64,000 nucleotides of DNA from Tachypleus tridentatus (lineage: Eukaryota; Arthropoda; Merostomata; Xiphosura; Limulidae): positions 166,511,310 through 166,575,309 of the forward strand of contig NC_134837.1 in assembly GCF_004210375.1 (NCBI RefSeq). The letters are read 5' to 3'. The translations under genes and the position numbers were made by a program. Numbering within the stretch: position 1 is the first letter of the stretch; the number at the start of each line of letters is the position of its first letter. Below the pieces are notes generated by a model. That model was given only the letters and a program-made list of their open reading frames with translations, was not told the DNA's origin and did no database searches. Positions 23,193 through 36,358 of the stretch are shown in pieces.

Positions 23193-24964
23193 ACAAAGTG
23201 CAAGAGAAAAGGTAGAGAAACATTAGGAACAGTAGAAAGTCCTAATCTGTCTGTGGAACCATTAACTCACACCTACTTTCAGTCCCTCTTGCACTCTGTG
23301 CCACAGAATGTCAAGCAGTTATCAAGATCACATAGGCACAATCAAATCTTAAAACAGGAGCATACTTTATGTCCACTTATTTTGTCAATTACATTAGTGG
23401 TGTTATATTTAAATATAGGTTTTCTTACTCAAAAAATACTTTCACATTTGTCAGATGTTTGCTTATCATCTCTGTAATATATTTTTGAAGATTGGTTTCT
23501 TGATGCAGATATGTATATATGTTTGGATAATTGAAAGGCGATTCAGCTTACACCACACAATGTCTAAAATAATTTTACAATACTTGTGACACTTCCACAA
23601 TGCACAATCTCTTTAAGCATCATAGGAGTCAAGACAACTGAAAAAAATTAGGTAATGCAATGATCTTTCTCATAATTGCATGTTAAAATTCGCATGGCCC
23701 TTTCATATCTAGTTATTTCTCTGCTTGTTGAGCATACTATAAAACCTTCATAGTGTGCCAATAAGGTAAACATTGATTGATCAGTTGCGACAATGGGGCA
23801 GATAAGTAAAGACAACTGATACTAGTTTTGTGACTAAAGATTGTAGAGTAATGTCTAACTGAACAATGAAAAGTTTCAGCCACATAATATAGAAGAACCA
23901 TTATCAAGTTACCAGCCATGTTTGCTTTTTAACTGAAAGGATAAACAGTTGATATTTTAAAATAATATTAACATTTTTCTGACATTTTAGGAAAATAAAT
24001 TGCCTGGCCAAAGAACGTTCTAAAGCAGTTGAACCTGCCTGTGTGGATTTTGACAAAAACAGACAATTATTTCTAAGTAGATCTAAATACGAAAGAGCAG
24101 ATGAATATCGGAAGTTCAAAATACAACTGCAGTAACTCAACGACAGGGTAAAGGTAAAAACTTGACATGTATTTTGGCTTGAAAATATAACAAGCCCTGC
24201 AGCGGCTTGAGAAATAACTAGGGTCGTTCAAAAACAGCACTTCCTCTTTACCCAACACGCGCCATTGTAGCTTAAATTATATGTCATAGTGTGTTAAACT
24301 AGGACTTTGGGTTTGAGGTAATTATGATAATACTGGGTTGTAGATTATTGTTATTAGCAGAATAAGTTTGTTGAGCGTTGGTTGAGGTTAGAGTGTAAGT
24401 TAAGCAATTTAATGTACATCGTCGCAATGCATATCGGAAAGTCAAGCTGAGATATAGTAAGACAAGAAAGAAGGAATAGAAAAGGAGAGTCGACTTGACT
24501 GATGCTTTGAATTAAGCGGAGCGGTACGACGGGAGTGCGCGAAATGCGGGTGAAGTTGATGTTGGCTCGGCGATCCTTGGTTAGTTGTAGAGGCCAAGGC
24601 TGGGTAAGGCAGAGAGTTCTTGAATTAAGAGTGTACAAAGTTAAAAATACTATACTATAGCAAAATGTGTTTAACTAAAAACTTGACCTTAGATTTAACT
24701 ATTTACTTTGTCTTTTCGTGAGATAACACCTTTCCAGGGTTGGTATCACAGGATCCAAAAATTCAAGGATAACATAGTTGCTGTGGGGGAAAATGCGAAA
24801 ACCCTGAGAAAACCCACTTTCATGGCCAGCACGTTAAATAAAATACACTGACCGTGCTCGACGGCAACTGAGAGAGAAGAAAAACAAAGATTATTAATAC
24901 AATTAGTTTCATAAAAAAACAGGAAGCTTTAATACATTTTATGGAACTAATGGACTACAGAAAT
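23193..24964. other. Unassigned sequence
   Basis: Several short open frames (23184-23477, 23904-24140, 24354-24638) have no recognisable motif. Around 24450-24610 base composition is locally richer in G+C, and nothing further could be assigned. Confidence 0.4.
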
Positions 24965-25162
24965 TCGTGATGACGAGAAAACCGACATGTTCCACCAATC
25001 ATGTTGTGTCCAGGAGGTTGAGTATAGGGATCTATATATGTAAAAACGGCTCGTTTAGGTTGAGAAAATATTTTACGTAGAGGAGCGAAACAACGTTTCG
25101 ACCTTCTTCATAACCCAAACATATACTTTTCTCTACAAGTGGGTTTTCTCGACATCACTGAG
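24965..25162 (+). repeat. Hairpin repeat, second copy with inverted ends
   Basis: It begins GTGATGACGAGAAAACCGAC and ends GGGTTTTCTCGACATCAC, forming an inverted terminal pair. The interior has ATGTAAAAACGGCTCGTTTA, GTTGAGAAAATA, TACGTAGAGGAGCGAA and CAACGTTTCGACCTTCTTCA. This is the family of the 21660 copy but a longer version. Confidence 0.6.
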
Positions 25163-25738
25163 TGTTGGGATCTATTGTAATCACCAGTTGTTATTCATTA
25201 TTCTGAACATCATAATTTCAAATACTGATAGAAACATATGCAGCAGTTCTAACGAAGGGATAATAATTAATAATAAATAAGATTAACAAAAAAATGGTTA
25301 GTAAGAAAGTCTGTATTATGATAAAACAGTAAAATATGTACGAATTTTCATGATACATGTATAATAATCATGAAGGAAGGAAGGCCTAGGTGTACTTGTA
25401 ATAAGAAACATCAATGTGCCAATGACAAGAAAGCAATAAGGACGTTCATTATCTTAAGTGTCCAATTTAATGTCACCTGTGTTCTGGGGCTTATTTCTCT
25501 GAGTATGTACCTTACATAAATGTATAATGATTTCTGAATAATAGACAATGGACAGAGCTTTCCAAAGATATATAACATACTGAGTTTGTGTTAAGGTTTG
25601 TTTAGTAAAACAAAGGAAATAAGATAGGTGGAAAAATATGACAGAATGTAGCCTGAGTGGCAGATTTTTGGCACAAGTTATATTTTCAAAAACTGTATAA
25701 ATTGCACATGTAGGAGAAGATTTATCTTTTCTTAACAG
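25163..25738. other. Unassigned AT-rich sequence
   Basis: No supported feature. Confidence 0.45.
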
Positions 25739-25885
25739 TTTCCACTTATAAAATGGACACTTAAGAAGGTTTGGCCCCTATATTACAAAGAATGGAAAGA
25801 AACTTTTCCAGCAGGCTTTATGGTTCTTGAGGATTTATCTTGTAATGTGAAATTTAAACTTTTTAAAGTGCACAGTAAAGCAAAG
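25739..25885 (+). CDS. Candidate isolated exon, unknown product
   Basis: A 147 bp block (49 codons, phase 0 at both ends) runs between a good acceptor (ATCTTTTCTTAACAG) and a donor (CAAAG|GTAAAT). It reads FPLIKWTLKKVWPLYYKEWK, then ETFPAGFMVLEDLSCNVKFK, then LFKVHSKAK. The composition looks protein-like and is open in otherwise stop-rich DNA. I recognise no family, and no partner exon was found nearby. It may be chance or a transposon relic. Confidence 0.3.
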
Positions 25886-26767
25886 GTAAATTCTAATTAC
25901 TATTAGAAGAACACTTGATTTACAGTCTGTAAACATAAGCCAATCAAATCATCAAGACATTAAGTACTTATTTTGTTCTCCCAACTTCTTATATATAATA
26001 CAGGCATTTCTAATGTGACCTCCCCATCAAAACAACACACTGACATCAAATATGTAACATTAAACTCCCATACTCTTAAGTTATGGCTAGCAACAATTCT
26101 GTTGTCCACTCTAGTTTTTCTATGATGTATAGAGAATGAAACCAGTGTTCATGCCATCTGTTTCTCCTACATGTAAATGAAATAATTTCAGTGCAAATCA
26201 TTTATTTCTGTTCATTTTATTATTTGCTTAAGCAGGATACTTAAGGTTGACATTGAAGTACAATAAAAGGATTGTGAAAAATCTATTAAGCCTTCCATCT
26301 CAGAAGCTTGTTACAATGAAGACTGCAGTGTTGGAAAATAACAATTTAGATTGTGTATTTACATGAAAAAGGTGAAATTTTTAGGAAGTCTGTTGTACAC
26401 AAAAATTAAACGAACTATAAAGGCATTTGTACTCAAGATTTTCAACTGATAATATCAATCTGACAAGTTGAAGTGCAAAGTGATGATAATGTAAAGAAAA
26501 TATTTTTCCATTGCATAGTTTGCACACGTCATTTGCATAAACCTTAAGACATGCAAAATACTTATATACAGTTTTTTTTCAGTATTCCTGTATATTGTAT
26601 CTGGTAATTACTCTCTTCTACTCTTGTTAAATGAGAAGTGTATGGTAAAACAAATAATTTACAACACTTACATCAAATGTGTAATACCATATTGAATGGC
26701 ACTCTGTAAAAAGGTATAGCATACACACTTTGGCCTCACCCAAGCATAACTGTGAAAATCAGATGAA
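25886..26767. other. Unassigned AT-rich sequence
   Basis: No supported feature. Confidence 0.45.
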
Positions 26768-27050
26768 CGTTTGTTTGTTTGTTTTGGAATTTTGCACAAA
26801 GCTACTCGAGGGCTATCTGTGCTAGCCATCCCTAATTTACCAGTGTAAGACTACAGGGAAGGCAGCTAGTCATCACCACCCACCGCCAACTCTTGGGCTA
26901 CTCTTTTACCAACGAATAGTGGGATTGACTGTCACATTATAACGCCCCCACGGCTGGGAGGGCGAGCATGTTTGGTGCGACTCGGGCGCGAACCCGTGAC
27001 CCTCAGATTACGAAGCGCACGTCTTAACGAGCTAGGCCATGCCAGGCCCC
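26768..27050 (-). repeat. SINE family 1 (GCGC subtype) with perfect target duplication
   Basis: Reverse copy from GTTTGTTTGTTTTGGAATTT to CTAGGCCATGCCAGGCCCC. The 12 bp AAATCAGATGAA is duplicated at 26756-26767 and 27051-27062. Confidence 0.92.
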
Positions 27051-27062
27051 AAATCAGATGAA

Positions 27063-30000
27063 TGAAGTAATTCTATGATAACATGAGTCTGGAAAAATGT
27101 TCATCTTAATTATGATAAACTATATCAGACAATATTGTAGTTCTTAACTATTTTAATACAGAACATCATTAGATGGAAATTTTAAGTCAACTAGATTCAT
27201 GAATAATGAATATTTTACTTTTGGTAAAAAAATTTCGTACTGAGAAAGTTACACCACATACTTGAATTTCTTACAATAGGACTAATCTTTCTTGCTTTTA
27301 TTTGGGTGCTTATCACATAAAGTAAATACATTTAAATAAAAAAAAAGCTATTGAAAACACTTTAAGAGTTCACATGTTACTGTTCAAAAATTAGAAATTT
27401 TCGTACAAGATGTTGGTGAATATCATTGTATTGAATAAAAAAATACAACATTCCTGTATAAAATCATATGTTTCTCAGTATGATTATGTATGAAAGTAAT
27501 TCAGTGATGTATACAACATACATATGAAACCTTCAGTGGAATCTTGCAGCTGAAAGAAGTGAAAGAATATATAACCATGCCCAGAAAACTTTCACATGAG
27601 TAGCACAATACTATAGGGTATAGTACAATACAGTAAAACAACAATGGTTCCATAGATATAACAAATAAATGTAAGATATTCAAAAAACACAACTAGAACT
27701 TAATGAAGCACATAAAAACATGTGAATAACATTTAATATTAATAAACTCACTTCATATAACCTATTCCAGTTTTTGACACAACATTTTGAAATTATTTTT
27801 GTTTACACTCAATAACAATAAATGGCTTGAAGTTCCTTCACATTTGACTCAGCATACTGAGGACTTTAAAATTTGGTGTTCCGAGTCTTTTACTTTGATT
27901 ACACATTGTGAAAATTTACATTTAATATAAGGAGAATCAAAATGATTAAAACATTTAAAGTACTGTTAAATAATTTTTAAAGGAATTATGTTTTATTTTA
28001 AAAATTACCAATATTTAATTTCATGGATATGACACTAGAAGTCTGATTTCTTTTTGGAATTTAAGTACATACTTTCTTATCTGTTGCTTTCTTTAATAGA
28101 ATTTTACATAAAATGTTTTTGGGCACATCTAATTAACAGAAATGGTTGGCAAATGTCTTTCAAACCTGAAATGCATATCTGTAATGCCATATTTTGTATA
28201 GTTCAGGATTTTATTTTTACATTTCAGCTCAGTTGCAAAAAATGTAAATGCTTCTGAAAACTACCTTTTAAATTATCTTGCAGTTTTGTATGTGGCTTAT
28301 CAGATACTCATGATTCACAGTAAAAATGCATTTTAACGAAGGTGAAAAGTCTTATGTTTTAGGTATCAAGGATATCAATTTTTTTTATTTCATAGCTTTT
28401 ATTAAGTTTAAAGTAATTGTTCCTGGAAAAGAAACATAGCTCAACTTTTCCCGTTGAAGTTAAACTGTTGTTCTCTATATGGTATTCAGTAATCAGTCAT
28501 TTCAAGTTAGAGATTTGTCTGTTTAAAAAGATTTAATGATTAAATTACCACGAAACATTATATTATTATTTTTATTGTCTGTATTCAAACGTGTTGAACA
28601 AATTTTTTATGAAATTGGACATAGTTTTTTTTTATAAACCTGTCCTAAAGGAGTTGCATAAAATCCTGTAAGACACCATAAAGGATTGAATAGGATGTGA
28701 ACAAGGTAAAATCCTGTAGGGTACTGTTAGACATATGTTATTCTTAAAACAAAAGTTAATTTCTATAGAATACCTTGGTTTAAAAGTACTAGTCTTCAGG
28801 AGTAAAAAAGGAAATTCTATGGGATATAAAAATATTTTACGTCTATTTTATGGAATGTGAATAAGCTGTTCTTCAGTATTATGGATTGGATCTTAAAATA
28901 TTTAAAAATGCAATGAGAACTTTGTTGGGTAAAAAGTCCATTATATGAAGCTTATTACAAACCTTATATGTTAACTAGAATAAAATAAAATTATATCAGC
29001 TTCAAACCATTAAATAAATAATCAGAACAATTATATTTTTTTAACAATTATAAGTTTCAAGTTGATTGGCTGAGATTTGAAAATACAGTTGCTAACTATA
29101 CATATATACATGTGTATATGTATGTATATAGATACAATGCTTAACAGTGAGGTTCAATATGTGTGAAAAAATTAAAATGCATACAACCATTAAGAGATGT
29201 AGATTTTATTATAAGACTTAGTACTTTATAGATAGTTATTAGTACATACTGTGTTGAGGCAGATTTTGAAATAAAAGGTGAATAATAACAAATATCTAAA
29301 GAGATCCAGGAAATAGTTTATTATTATAAATATATAAACATGTGTGCTAAGATTGTTAAAATATACCTCACAATAAAAAACTGCACATTTTATACTACCT
29401 GGTAATCTGGTCATCTAAAAGTAAAAAAAAATAATTTTCAACTGAACTGGCAAAAGATGTCTTAATTTTTGTGCTTGTTGCTTTGAATGCATTACCAATT
29501 TTACAACATGCATTTTGGTACATTAATGCAACTATGTTTATACTGTTCTTTTTTTCTTGGTGAGAAAACATCATAATACAATTATAAATCAAAACGTTAA
29601 TTTAATCACAAAATAAATATTCAAAAATGTCAAAATTGTTTATAGGATATTTTTCTTATTTTTTTAAGCACAGAAAAAGCAAAATTTACTATGTGTTTTA
29701 AAATTGTTTCAAAATATATATTGAATTATTTTATAAACACACATTAAGAATTTTGTAATCTTTATAGAAGTTGCCTATAAAGGCTCCCTGTGCTTAACAC
29801 TCTAAGACACTTGGTTTACTAAATTTATGTGAAAAGATATGTTATACTTTTCACAAAAGTTGCAGGTTTTTGTCCAGGTGTTTGTAGAATATGCTTCACA
29901 CAACTTACCACGGATTTCATTATTATACCATCAAGCAATTTATATGTATAATACACAAGAAGTCCCTGATGTTGAAGATAAATATTTATTAGGGAACTAG

Positions 30001-30443
30001 AGAGAATAGTTATGGAATAATATAATAAAAAATATCTTCACTCTGTTGTCTTCCAATGACTTTCTTGTTTTTGGTATTTCATTTGGTAGATTGATTTCAA
30101 ACATTCATCCAATTAACTGTTTCTTCCAATATACCAGTAGTTTTCAGAATTCAGCTTGAAACAAAAATTCACTTGAAAACGAAGCATCACAAAATACATA
30201 TACTATGGCCCAAAACATTGTTAAACACTGTTATAGGCTGTAAAAGGGAAGGTTACTCAATAACATTAACAGGATGTCCTATTGCTGATGTTTTAATATC
30301 AACAACTGTGTGTTCACTACTTCTCATATTAAACTCATTCTCTTCAGCAAGATAGGCTTTAATATATTTTTTCTCTTATGGTACTATATTTCTCTCGTGG
30401 TATCAAAGAAATCACATTCATGTAAACCATTCAATTGACTTGG
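27063..30443. other. Unassigned AT-rich sequence
   Basis: About 3.4 kb of strongly AT-rich DNA without a supported gene. Open frames of 60-67 codons (27501, 28054, 29226, 29395, 30173) carry no motifs. Confidence 0.45.
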
Positions 30444-30720
30444 AGGCCTGGCATGGCCAGGTGGTTAAGGCACTCGACTTGTAATCTGAGGGTTGTGAGT
30501 TTGAATCCCTATCACACTAAACATGCTCACTCTTTCAGCCATGAGGGTGTTATAATGTGACAGTCAATCCCACTATTTGTTGGTAAAAGAGTAGCCCAAG
30601 AGTTGGCGGTGGGTGGTGATGACAAGCTGTCTTCCCTCTAGTCTCACACTACTAAATTAGGGATGGCTAGCGCAGATAGTTCTCGTGTAGCTTTGCGTGA
30701 AATTCAAAACAAACCAAACT
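30444..30720 (+). repeat. SINE family 1 copy with target duplication
   Basis: Forward copy GGCCTGGCATGGCCAGG to AAACAAACCAAACT. The anticodon loop has mutated to CTTGTAA. AATTGACT flanks it at 30433-30440 and 30721-30728. Several C-to-T changes in the head suggest an older copy. Confidence 0.88.
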
Positions 30721-30728
30721 AATTGACT

Positions 30729-31739
30729 GAATTTCAGAATTGTGGTCTAGCAACATTATCAGCTGTAGAGCAGATTAATATGTGCATATTGACAACTTTA
30801 TTACAAGGTACACATAAAACAATCTGATTGTTGTGAAATTTTGTAATTCTTGTTGTGCAAAGTAGTTGTCTACATGTGGCTTTCCAATAACATATAAGTG
30901 AGATAAAATGTTCTTAAGTCACTCTTTTGTAGGAAATTTTTAACGTGCAGTGACCTGAATGGGTCATATACTTTTTTTGAGATGTATGAACATTGAAACC
31001 CCATCAGAATATCTTTATATGGAAATGCCATTTGAGCCACAAAATGATTGCTAGTTTTCAATACAATTTATTGGAAGTAACATCACTTAGTATTCATATT
31101 TTCTTCTTTTCAGATTATTTAAAATTATCCTCACTTCGAAATAAATGTTCGAGTTGTTTCTTTAAAGCAATTTGGAGGAAATGTTTATTTTTAATTTGAA
31201 CTCTGCATGATAATGTTCTCCACATTCAGGCCTGTATGCAAAATGTTTGAAAGGGGGGTCTATTTGCGAGATTAAAAGCCAAAGTGTATTGTGTGAAGCA
31301 CAATCAGCATGAAAAGCACGTTAATGCTTTGGGGGTATGTTCCATATCACCAGAAAGTTTGTAAAGTATGAGGTTAAATCTAGAAATAATTTTACATGAA
31401 ATATAGCTGAATAACTGCATGGCTATTTCCATAAAATGCATAAACATCCAATGAAAAGGTAATAAATTATCATTCTGTTTTAACACTTCATGGGGAGTTA
31501 GACTTAAATTGGTATAAATATGTATGTTTTATTAAAGTAAATTGTTGTACTTTCTACATACAGAGTGGTTGTTAATTGTTGAATTACTTTAATAATTTAA
31601 ACACCTCTGTACAACAAAAGTATATTAGTTATTTCAATCTTTGGGTGTTTTATACATACTTAATGAGTGCACTACTGAAATAACATGTTAGCATGCTCCA
31701 TTCTTTTGCGGTGCTTTTTGTAAAATGATGCACACTGTG
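30729..31739. other. Unassigned AT-rich sequence
   Basis: No supported feature. Open frames near 30870-31199 and 31304-31486 lack motifs. Confidence 0.45.
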
Positions 31740-32403
31740 CTGAGGATATATGTAAGAAAGTTGGAATATGCACTGAGACAGTCCATCAAGGTGGACAGCG
31801 ATCTGCCCCCACCTGGACAAATTCATAATCATATCTAGTACTGGCCAAAGAGATGAACCAACACCAGATGCCAGGAGACACACTTTCTATGCCATCATAA
31901 ACAGGATCCTCAACGAGCTAAATAGAAGATTCTCTGATGCTTGCAATGTTCTGATGGGTGCAACTGCATTGATCCCCAAACACTCCACATTTCTGGACAA
32001 GCAAGCACTCTTAGGAATGGCAACAAACTATGGTGTGGCAGAGGATAACCTTGCAGTGGAGGTCCACCAGTTGAACTGGCTAATTTACAGGAAGAAAGAC
32101 AAGGGGCAGGAAGTATCCACACCATTGGAGCTTGCAACCATGCTGGAACCATACAAGGATGCCTTCATGGATTTTCACAAACTTGTATGCATCGCTGTGA
32201 CACTGCCTATCACTTCAGCTGCCTGTGAGAGAAGTTTCTCATGTCTGAAGCTTCTCAAGACATACTTACGCAACAGCAGTGGTAACAACCGCACCAGCAA
32301 TTTTGCTGTCATATCAGTAAACTCCAGGAGGGCAAAACAACTCGATATTGATACTGTTATAGACACATTTGCTGCCAATCACCAGAACAGGTGCATTGTT
32401 TGA
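31740..32403 (+). pseudogene. hAT-type transposase C-terminus (ZMYM1/TTF-type lineage)
   Basis: An open frame of 149 codons (31954-32403) ends in the hAT dimerisation region: LPITSAACERSFSCLKLLKT, YLRNSSGNNRTSNFAVISVN, then SRRAKQLDIDTVID. Reading upstream in the same frame extends it through DEPTPDARRHTFYAIINRIL and NELNRRFSDACNVL. A frameshift near 31830 connects to PHLDKFI-like sequence in another frame. The family is the zinc-finger MYM-type 1-like transposase-derived proteins of animals. The catalytic N-terminal two thirds are absent, and no terminal repeats were found. It could be an old 5'-deleted transposon or a terminal exon of a domesticated gene. Relic is more likely. Confidence 0.7.
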
Positions 32404-33091
32404 AGTAATATTGACTATAAACACAACATGATGAAAGATAGTTAGCCTGATAGTAACCTTACTTTTACTAAGAGTGTATTAACTTCACATGGGATAATTC
32501 GTTTCTACTATGTAAACTATGTCTTTATGTTATAATTTTTTATTTGTAGCTTTACTCTTAATGGCATGTTAAATGTTCAATCTGAGCTAATCTTGACTTT
32601 CTTTATTATTATGTATTACCTCGGGTAGAATTTAGGTGAGCTTCCTCTTTTACATATACGCATATTTTCATAAACAGATTATTTCTAATTTGTAATAATG
32701 AATTATCAATCAGAGTATGAGTTTACAATGAAAACTGCATTGAAAACGCAGTTCAAAATAGCACACCTTTCTGAAATGTACCTTGGTATTTACATTATTA
32801 TAATTTACCATCTGTACTTTACATTGATGGCATTTTGGGAAGCCCCTCCACAGTTTACCTCAGCTCCCCAACGAAAATATCCTGGCGCCGCCACCGGATG
32901 CACATATAATTTCAGTGTGTAGAGTAGTGTCTTAATGATTATGTATTAAAACTAGAGCACTTGATCTTTCTTCAGATTTATACACTTCATTTATTATATC
33001 TGAATATAATATTGTGTTCCATTTCATGGAATGTTATAGAATTCTGCCGTAGTATAAATACACGTCGAAAGATTATTATATAGCTCTAATC
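32404..33091. other. Unassigned AT-rich sequence
   Basis: No supported feature. Confidence 0.45.
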
Positions 33092-34193
33092 CAGTGGTTC
33101 TTAACCTTGTTGGAGGTACTGAACCCCAGGAAGTTTCGTACTTGCATTCACTGAACTCTTCATAATTGGAAAAATAAAATTAATTTTTTTCAAATTCAAA
33201 ACATAAGTAGATATTTTATTAGTGCACAAAATGAACCATGCACACAATATCACTGTGTTCAAAGAACAAAACCAACAAAACATGAATTTCATACAAAAAC
33301 AAAAACAAAACTCAATGAATATTTACTGCAAATCAATGTGACTTTTGATGTTGTCTTTCAGAGACAAGTTCAGAAATGCACTGCTTCACCTTGGCAAGTG
33401 CCACTCTCATATTCTGCTGCTGATGGTGTCATTTGAAAGAGGAATTTGGGATAACTTATTTTCAGCAGCTTTTCCCAGCATGATATTCGCCATCTTCAAT
33501 GCAGCTGGTTTTACGAGTACTTCACCAATGGTGTGTGGTTTGCCCTGCTTTGCGATCAAGTACGCAACTTCGTACAATGCTGTGAGGATCGGTTTGTCGA
33601 TGGGTACAAAGCCGAGAACAGACAAAGTAGCCTTTTCATCCAACCTGGCTCTCTTTTCCTTGAATTCAGCAAGCATTGTGTTCTTGTATTTCTCATCTCC
33701 ATGCAGCTTTAGGGAGTGTTCTCTTAGTTTTGCCAGTGCTAGACTAGAATTGCTCAACTTGGCATTGCAAATCATGCATTGAGGACGCTGACTCCCATCA
33801 TGTTCCGTTGCACACGTGAATCTATATTGTATGTATATGTCCAACCACTTTCTGTTTTTGCTCGACATAGTATAAAGGGATTGAAAGATTAGGAGAAAAA
33901 ATCACAAATGACGCACGATTACTACAGTCACAAGTCGATTGCTAAGCGCACGAAGTTCCCTGCAGCACAGATATTAGGGCCAAGTGATGTGACGTGATCA
34001 GCTCTAGCCAATGACGGTCAAGTGGAGCATGACGTCACAAATCATACGAGTCGGGTAAACAGAACGGACACACACACAAAGTATCACTGAACTTAACAAG
34101 GCACAAAGTGTGTGTGTCTTGACCTCCGCCGAATGCCTGAGACTGACTAACTGAACCCCTGCGGTTCGATTGAACCCAGGTTAAGAACCACTG
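33092..34193 (-). mobile_element. hAT DNA transposon, deletion derivative (1.1 kb)
   Basis: Terminal inverted repeats are CAGTGGTTCTTAACCTTG at the left end and CCAGGTTAAGAACCACTG at the right. Flanking 8-mers CTCTAATC and CTCAAGAC agree at 5 of 8 positions, so the target duplication is decayed. The interior keeps only the start and end of a transposase on the - strand. Confidence 0.88.
33407..33868 (-). pseudogene. hAT transposase N-terminus (SCAND3/ZBED-like), internally deleted
   Basis: A 153-codon frame starts MSSKNRKWLDIYIQYRFTC with a BED-type zinc finger: C-x2-C in MICNAK and H-x4-H in LREHSLKLH. It continues KMANIMLGKAAENKLSQIPL as in SCAND3/ZMYM6/ZBED-type transposases, and stops after SNDTISSRI. 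The C-terminal tail CISELVSERQHQKSH then appears in another frame (to about 33341). The catalytic core, roughly 400 codons, is missing. It cannot encode an active enzyme. Confidence 0.82.
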
Positions 34194-34211
34194 CTCAAGA
34201 CTGTGATTGAC

Positions 34212-34262
<51 letters not shown>

Positions 34263-34647
34263 ACTGTCCCTATCTACTATCTAGCGATACCACAGCCAAC
34301 GGAACGGGCTTGGAGAAATCAGGAGTTTAGCGATAAACAGCATATAGTGACGCTTTTTGAAGTGAAATAATAGATTATATTCTAATAACAGAGCAGAAAA
34401 GGATAAGTTGTCTTGTCAGCTGTATTCTAAAGTAATTGAACGAGACTGCTAAAAGTGTAATGAAAATTTGTATATACGTTTGTCTTGTTTTAATATCTTA
34501 TTTTAAAACAAGTGGACTGTGTTGTTTTTCGTTTATTGTTGAAATTTATCGCCGATAACTCACGCGCCTTCTGTTAAAATTTTGGTCTACAAAACCTTAC
34601 AATAGCAATACGGCTTCAACTTCCAATTACAAGATGTCAACAGAAGT
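34194..34647. other. Unassigned sequence
   Basis: No supported gene between the hAT element and the following SINE. Confidence 0.45.
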
Positions 34648-34912
34648 AGGCTCAACATAGCCAGTTGATTAAGGCACTAGACTCGTAATATGAGGGTCGC
34701 GGTTCGAATCCCCGTCATATTAAACACGCTCCCTCTTTAACCATGGGGGCGGTATAAGTTATGGTCAATTCCACTATGCGTTGGTAAAAGAGTATCCCAT
34801 GGGTTGGCGGTGGTTGGTGATAACTAGTTGCCTTTCCTCCACTGCTAAATTAAGGACGGTTAACGTAGATAGCCCTCGTGTAGCTTTGAGCAAAATTATA
34901 ACAAACAAACAA
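34648..34912 (+). repeat. SINE family 1 copy with target duplication
   Basis: Diverged forward copy (GGCTCAACATAGCCAGTTGA). The 11 bp TCAACAGAAGT lies at 34637-34647 and 34913-34923. Confidence 0.88.
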
Positions 34913-34923
34913 TCAACAGAAGT

Positions 34924-36224
34924 CTTTTATGCGACTCTTCCAAGCCAGAAATGTTAAGACTTAATCAGAAGAATGCTGACTATGATATAGAACGTTAAAT
35001 ATCATAAGTCACTACTCTATAATTAAATAAATATAATTTTGTACATCACAAAACTAGAAGGCTCGGCTGAACTGCATCGAACTCCCACCTTCCCTCTCCG
35101 TACGTGTGTGATTCTAAACAATTCTGAAATGTTTCATGCTGATTATGAAATACAAAAAAAAAAAAAAAAAATCTGATTGTGGGATGGTTAAAACATTTAT
35201 ATTTTTTTCAATACAAAAATCATAGTTAGACAATTTTCAGTCCCGCAGGCAAAAATTCTGAATTGCCTGATCAGGTAGGTTATTTTTTAGTTATGAAATA
35301 CAAAATTAGCAGTACAGGTTTGTCTTCGGATGCAGGGATACCAGCGAAGAAAGGTTCATTTTTGTTGAATCCCTGCAGGAAAATGTTAATAAAAATAATC
35401 ATGTTCAAAGTATATTATGGAAAATTTTAAAGAAAAGGTTTTCTGAATATAAAAATAGTTAAATGCTTAAGGTTCTTAGGCCTAAAGGTAATGCCATTTT
35501 TTTCTAACTAGAAATTAATACTTTTAAGTGCAATAAAAACAAAATTTATGAAAATAATTTCACAGTATAATCAGTAAAAACGTATTATGGTATAACATAT
35601 GCACACAAGTAACTGTCCATATGTGGCTTTCCAGTAACAAATCATAAATGTGGATGTGTGCGTGTGTAAAATGTATTATCCATTGTTTCATTAACTTATA
35701 AAGTGGTAAGTTATCGTTCACAGGAAATAAACAATTTAAAAACACACAAGACATTTCACTGTTACATTTTTTGAAACATAATAACTTTTAGTCGGAAGAA
35801 ATTAATATAAATCTTCAACCCCTGACTAAGAAGGGTTCACCTTTCGAAGACGTTTGGATTATACGATTTTTATCATTTTGTATTAGGACTATTTCAACCT
35901 ACGTGTGTTTCTTTTAACGTCTTGAATCTAGAAACTCACATTATGGTGAAGGAGAAAAACCGACTCTCCATGTGAATACTTTCACAAATTGTGTATACAT
36001 TTAAATAGTATATATAAATTATCAGAAGCTTATTAATATTTATAGAATTGTAAACTGCTAGTATTTCGAGGATCATTCACGGAAGCTTGTAGCAAACACA
36101 CTCGCTGGTCGTCAATAAACAAGAATAAAGATTAATATTCATTTTTCCAGTGCAAAAGTTTTAATGAGATCATTTCATCGATAAATCAGTCTTGTAATTT
36201 AATATTAATCATTTTATAAATTAA
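34924..36224. other. Unassigned AT-rich sequence with an A-run
   Basis: Contains an A-run at about 35154-35171. No gene could be supported. Confidence 0.45.
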
Positions 36225-36348
36225 ATGTGCGTGTTTTTCTTGTAGCAAAGACACATTGGGTTATCTGCTGAGCCCACTGAGGGGAATCGAACCCCTGATT
36301 TTAGCGTTGTAAGTCCGTCGACTTACTGCTGTACTAGCGGGGGGCGTA
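36225..36348 (-). repeat. SINE family 2 copy with target duplication
   Basis: TGCGTGTTTTTCTTGTAGCA, ATCTGCTGAGCCCACTGAGG, GGAATCGAACCCCTGATTTT and CTGTACTAGCGGGGGG. TATAAATTAA flanks it at 36215-36224 and 36349-36358. The complement has a B-box-like GGTTCGATTCC, so it is tRNA-derived. Confidence 0.88.
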
Positions 36349-36358
36349 TATAAATTAA

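Noticed and set aside
33345..33782. 145-codon + strand open frame
   Set aside because: Shadow of the - strand hAT transposase N-terminus. The BED finger and motifs are on the other strand.
35815..35875. CTGACTAAGAAGGGTTCACC-like segment as the end of a Penelope-type element
   Set aside because: Only a vague resemblance, and no coding or terminal structure to support it.
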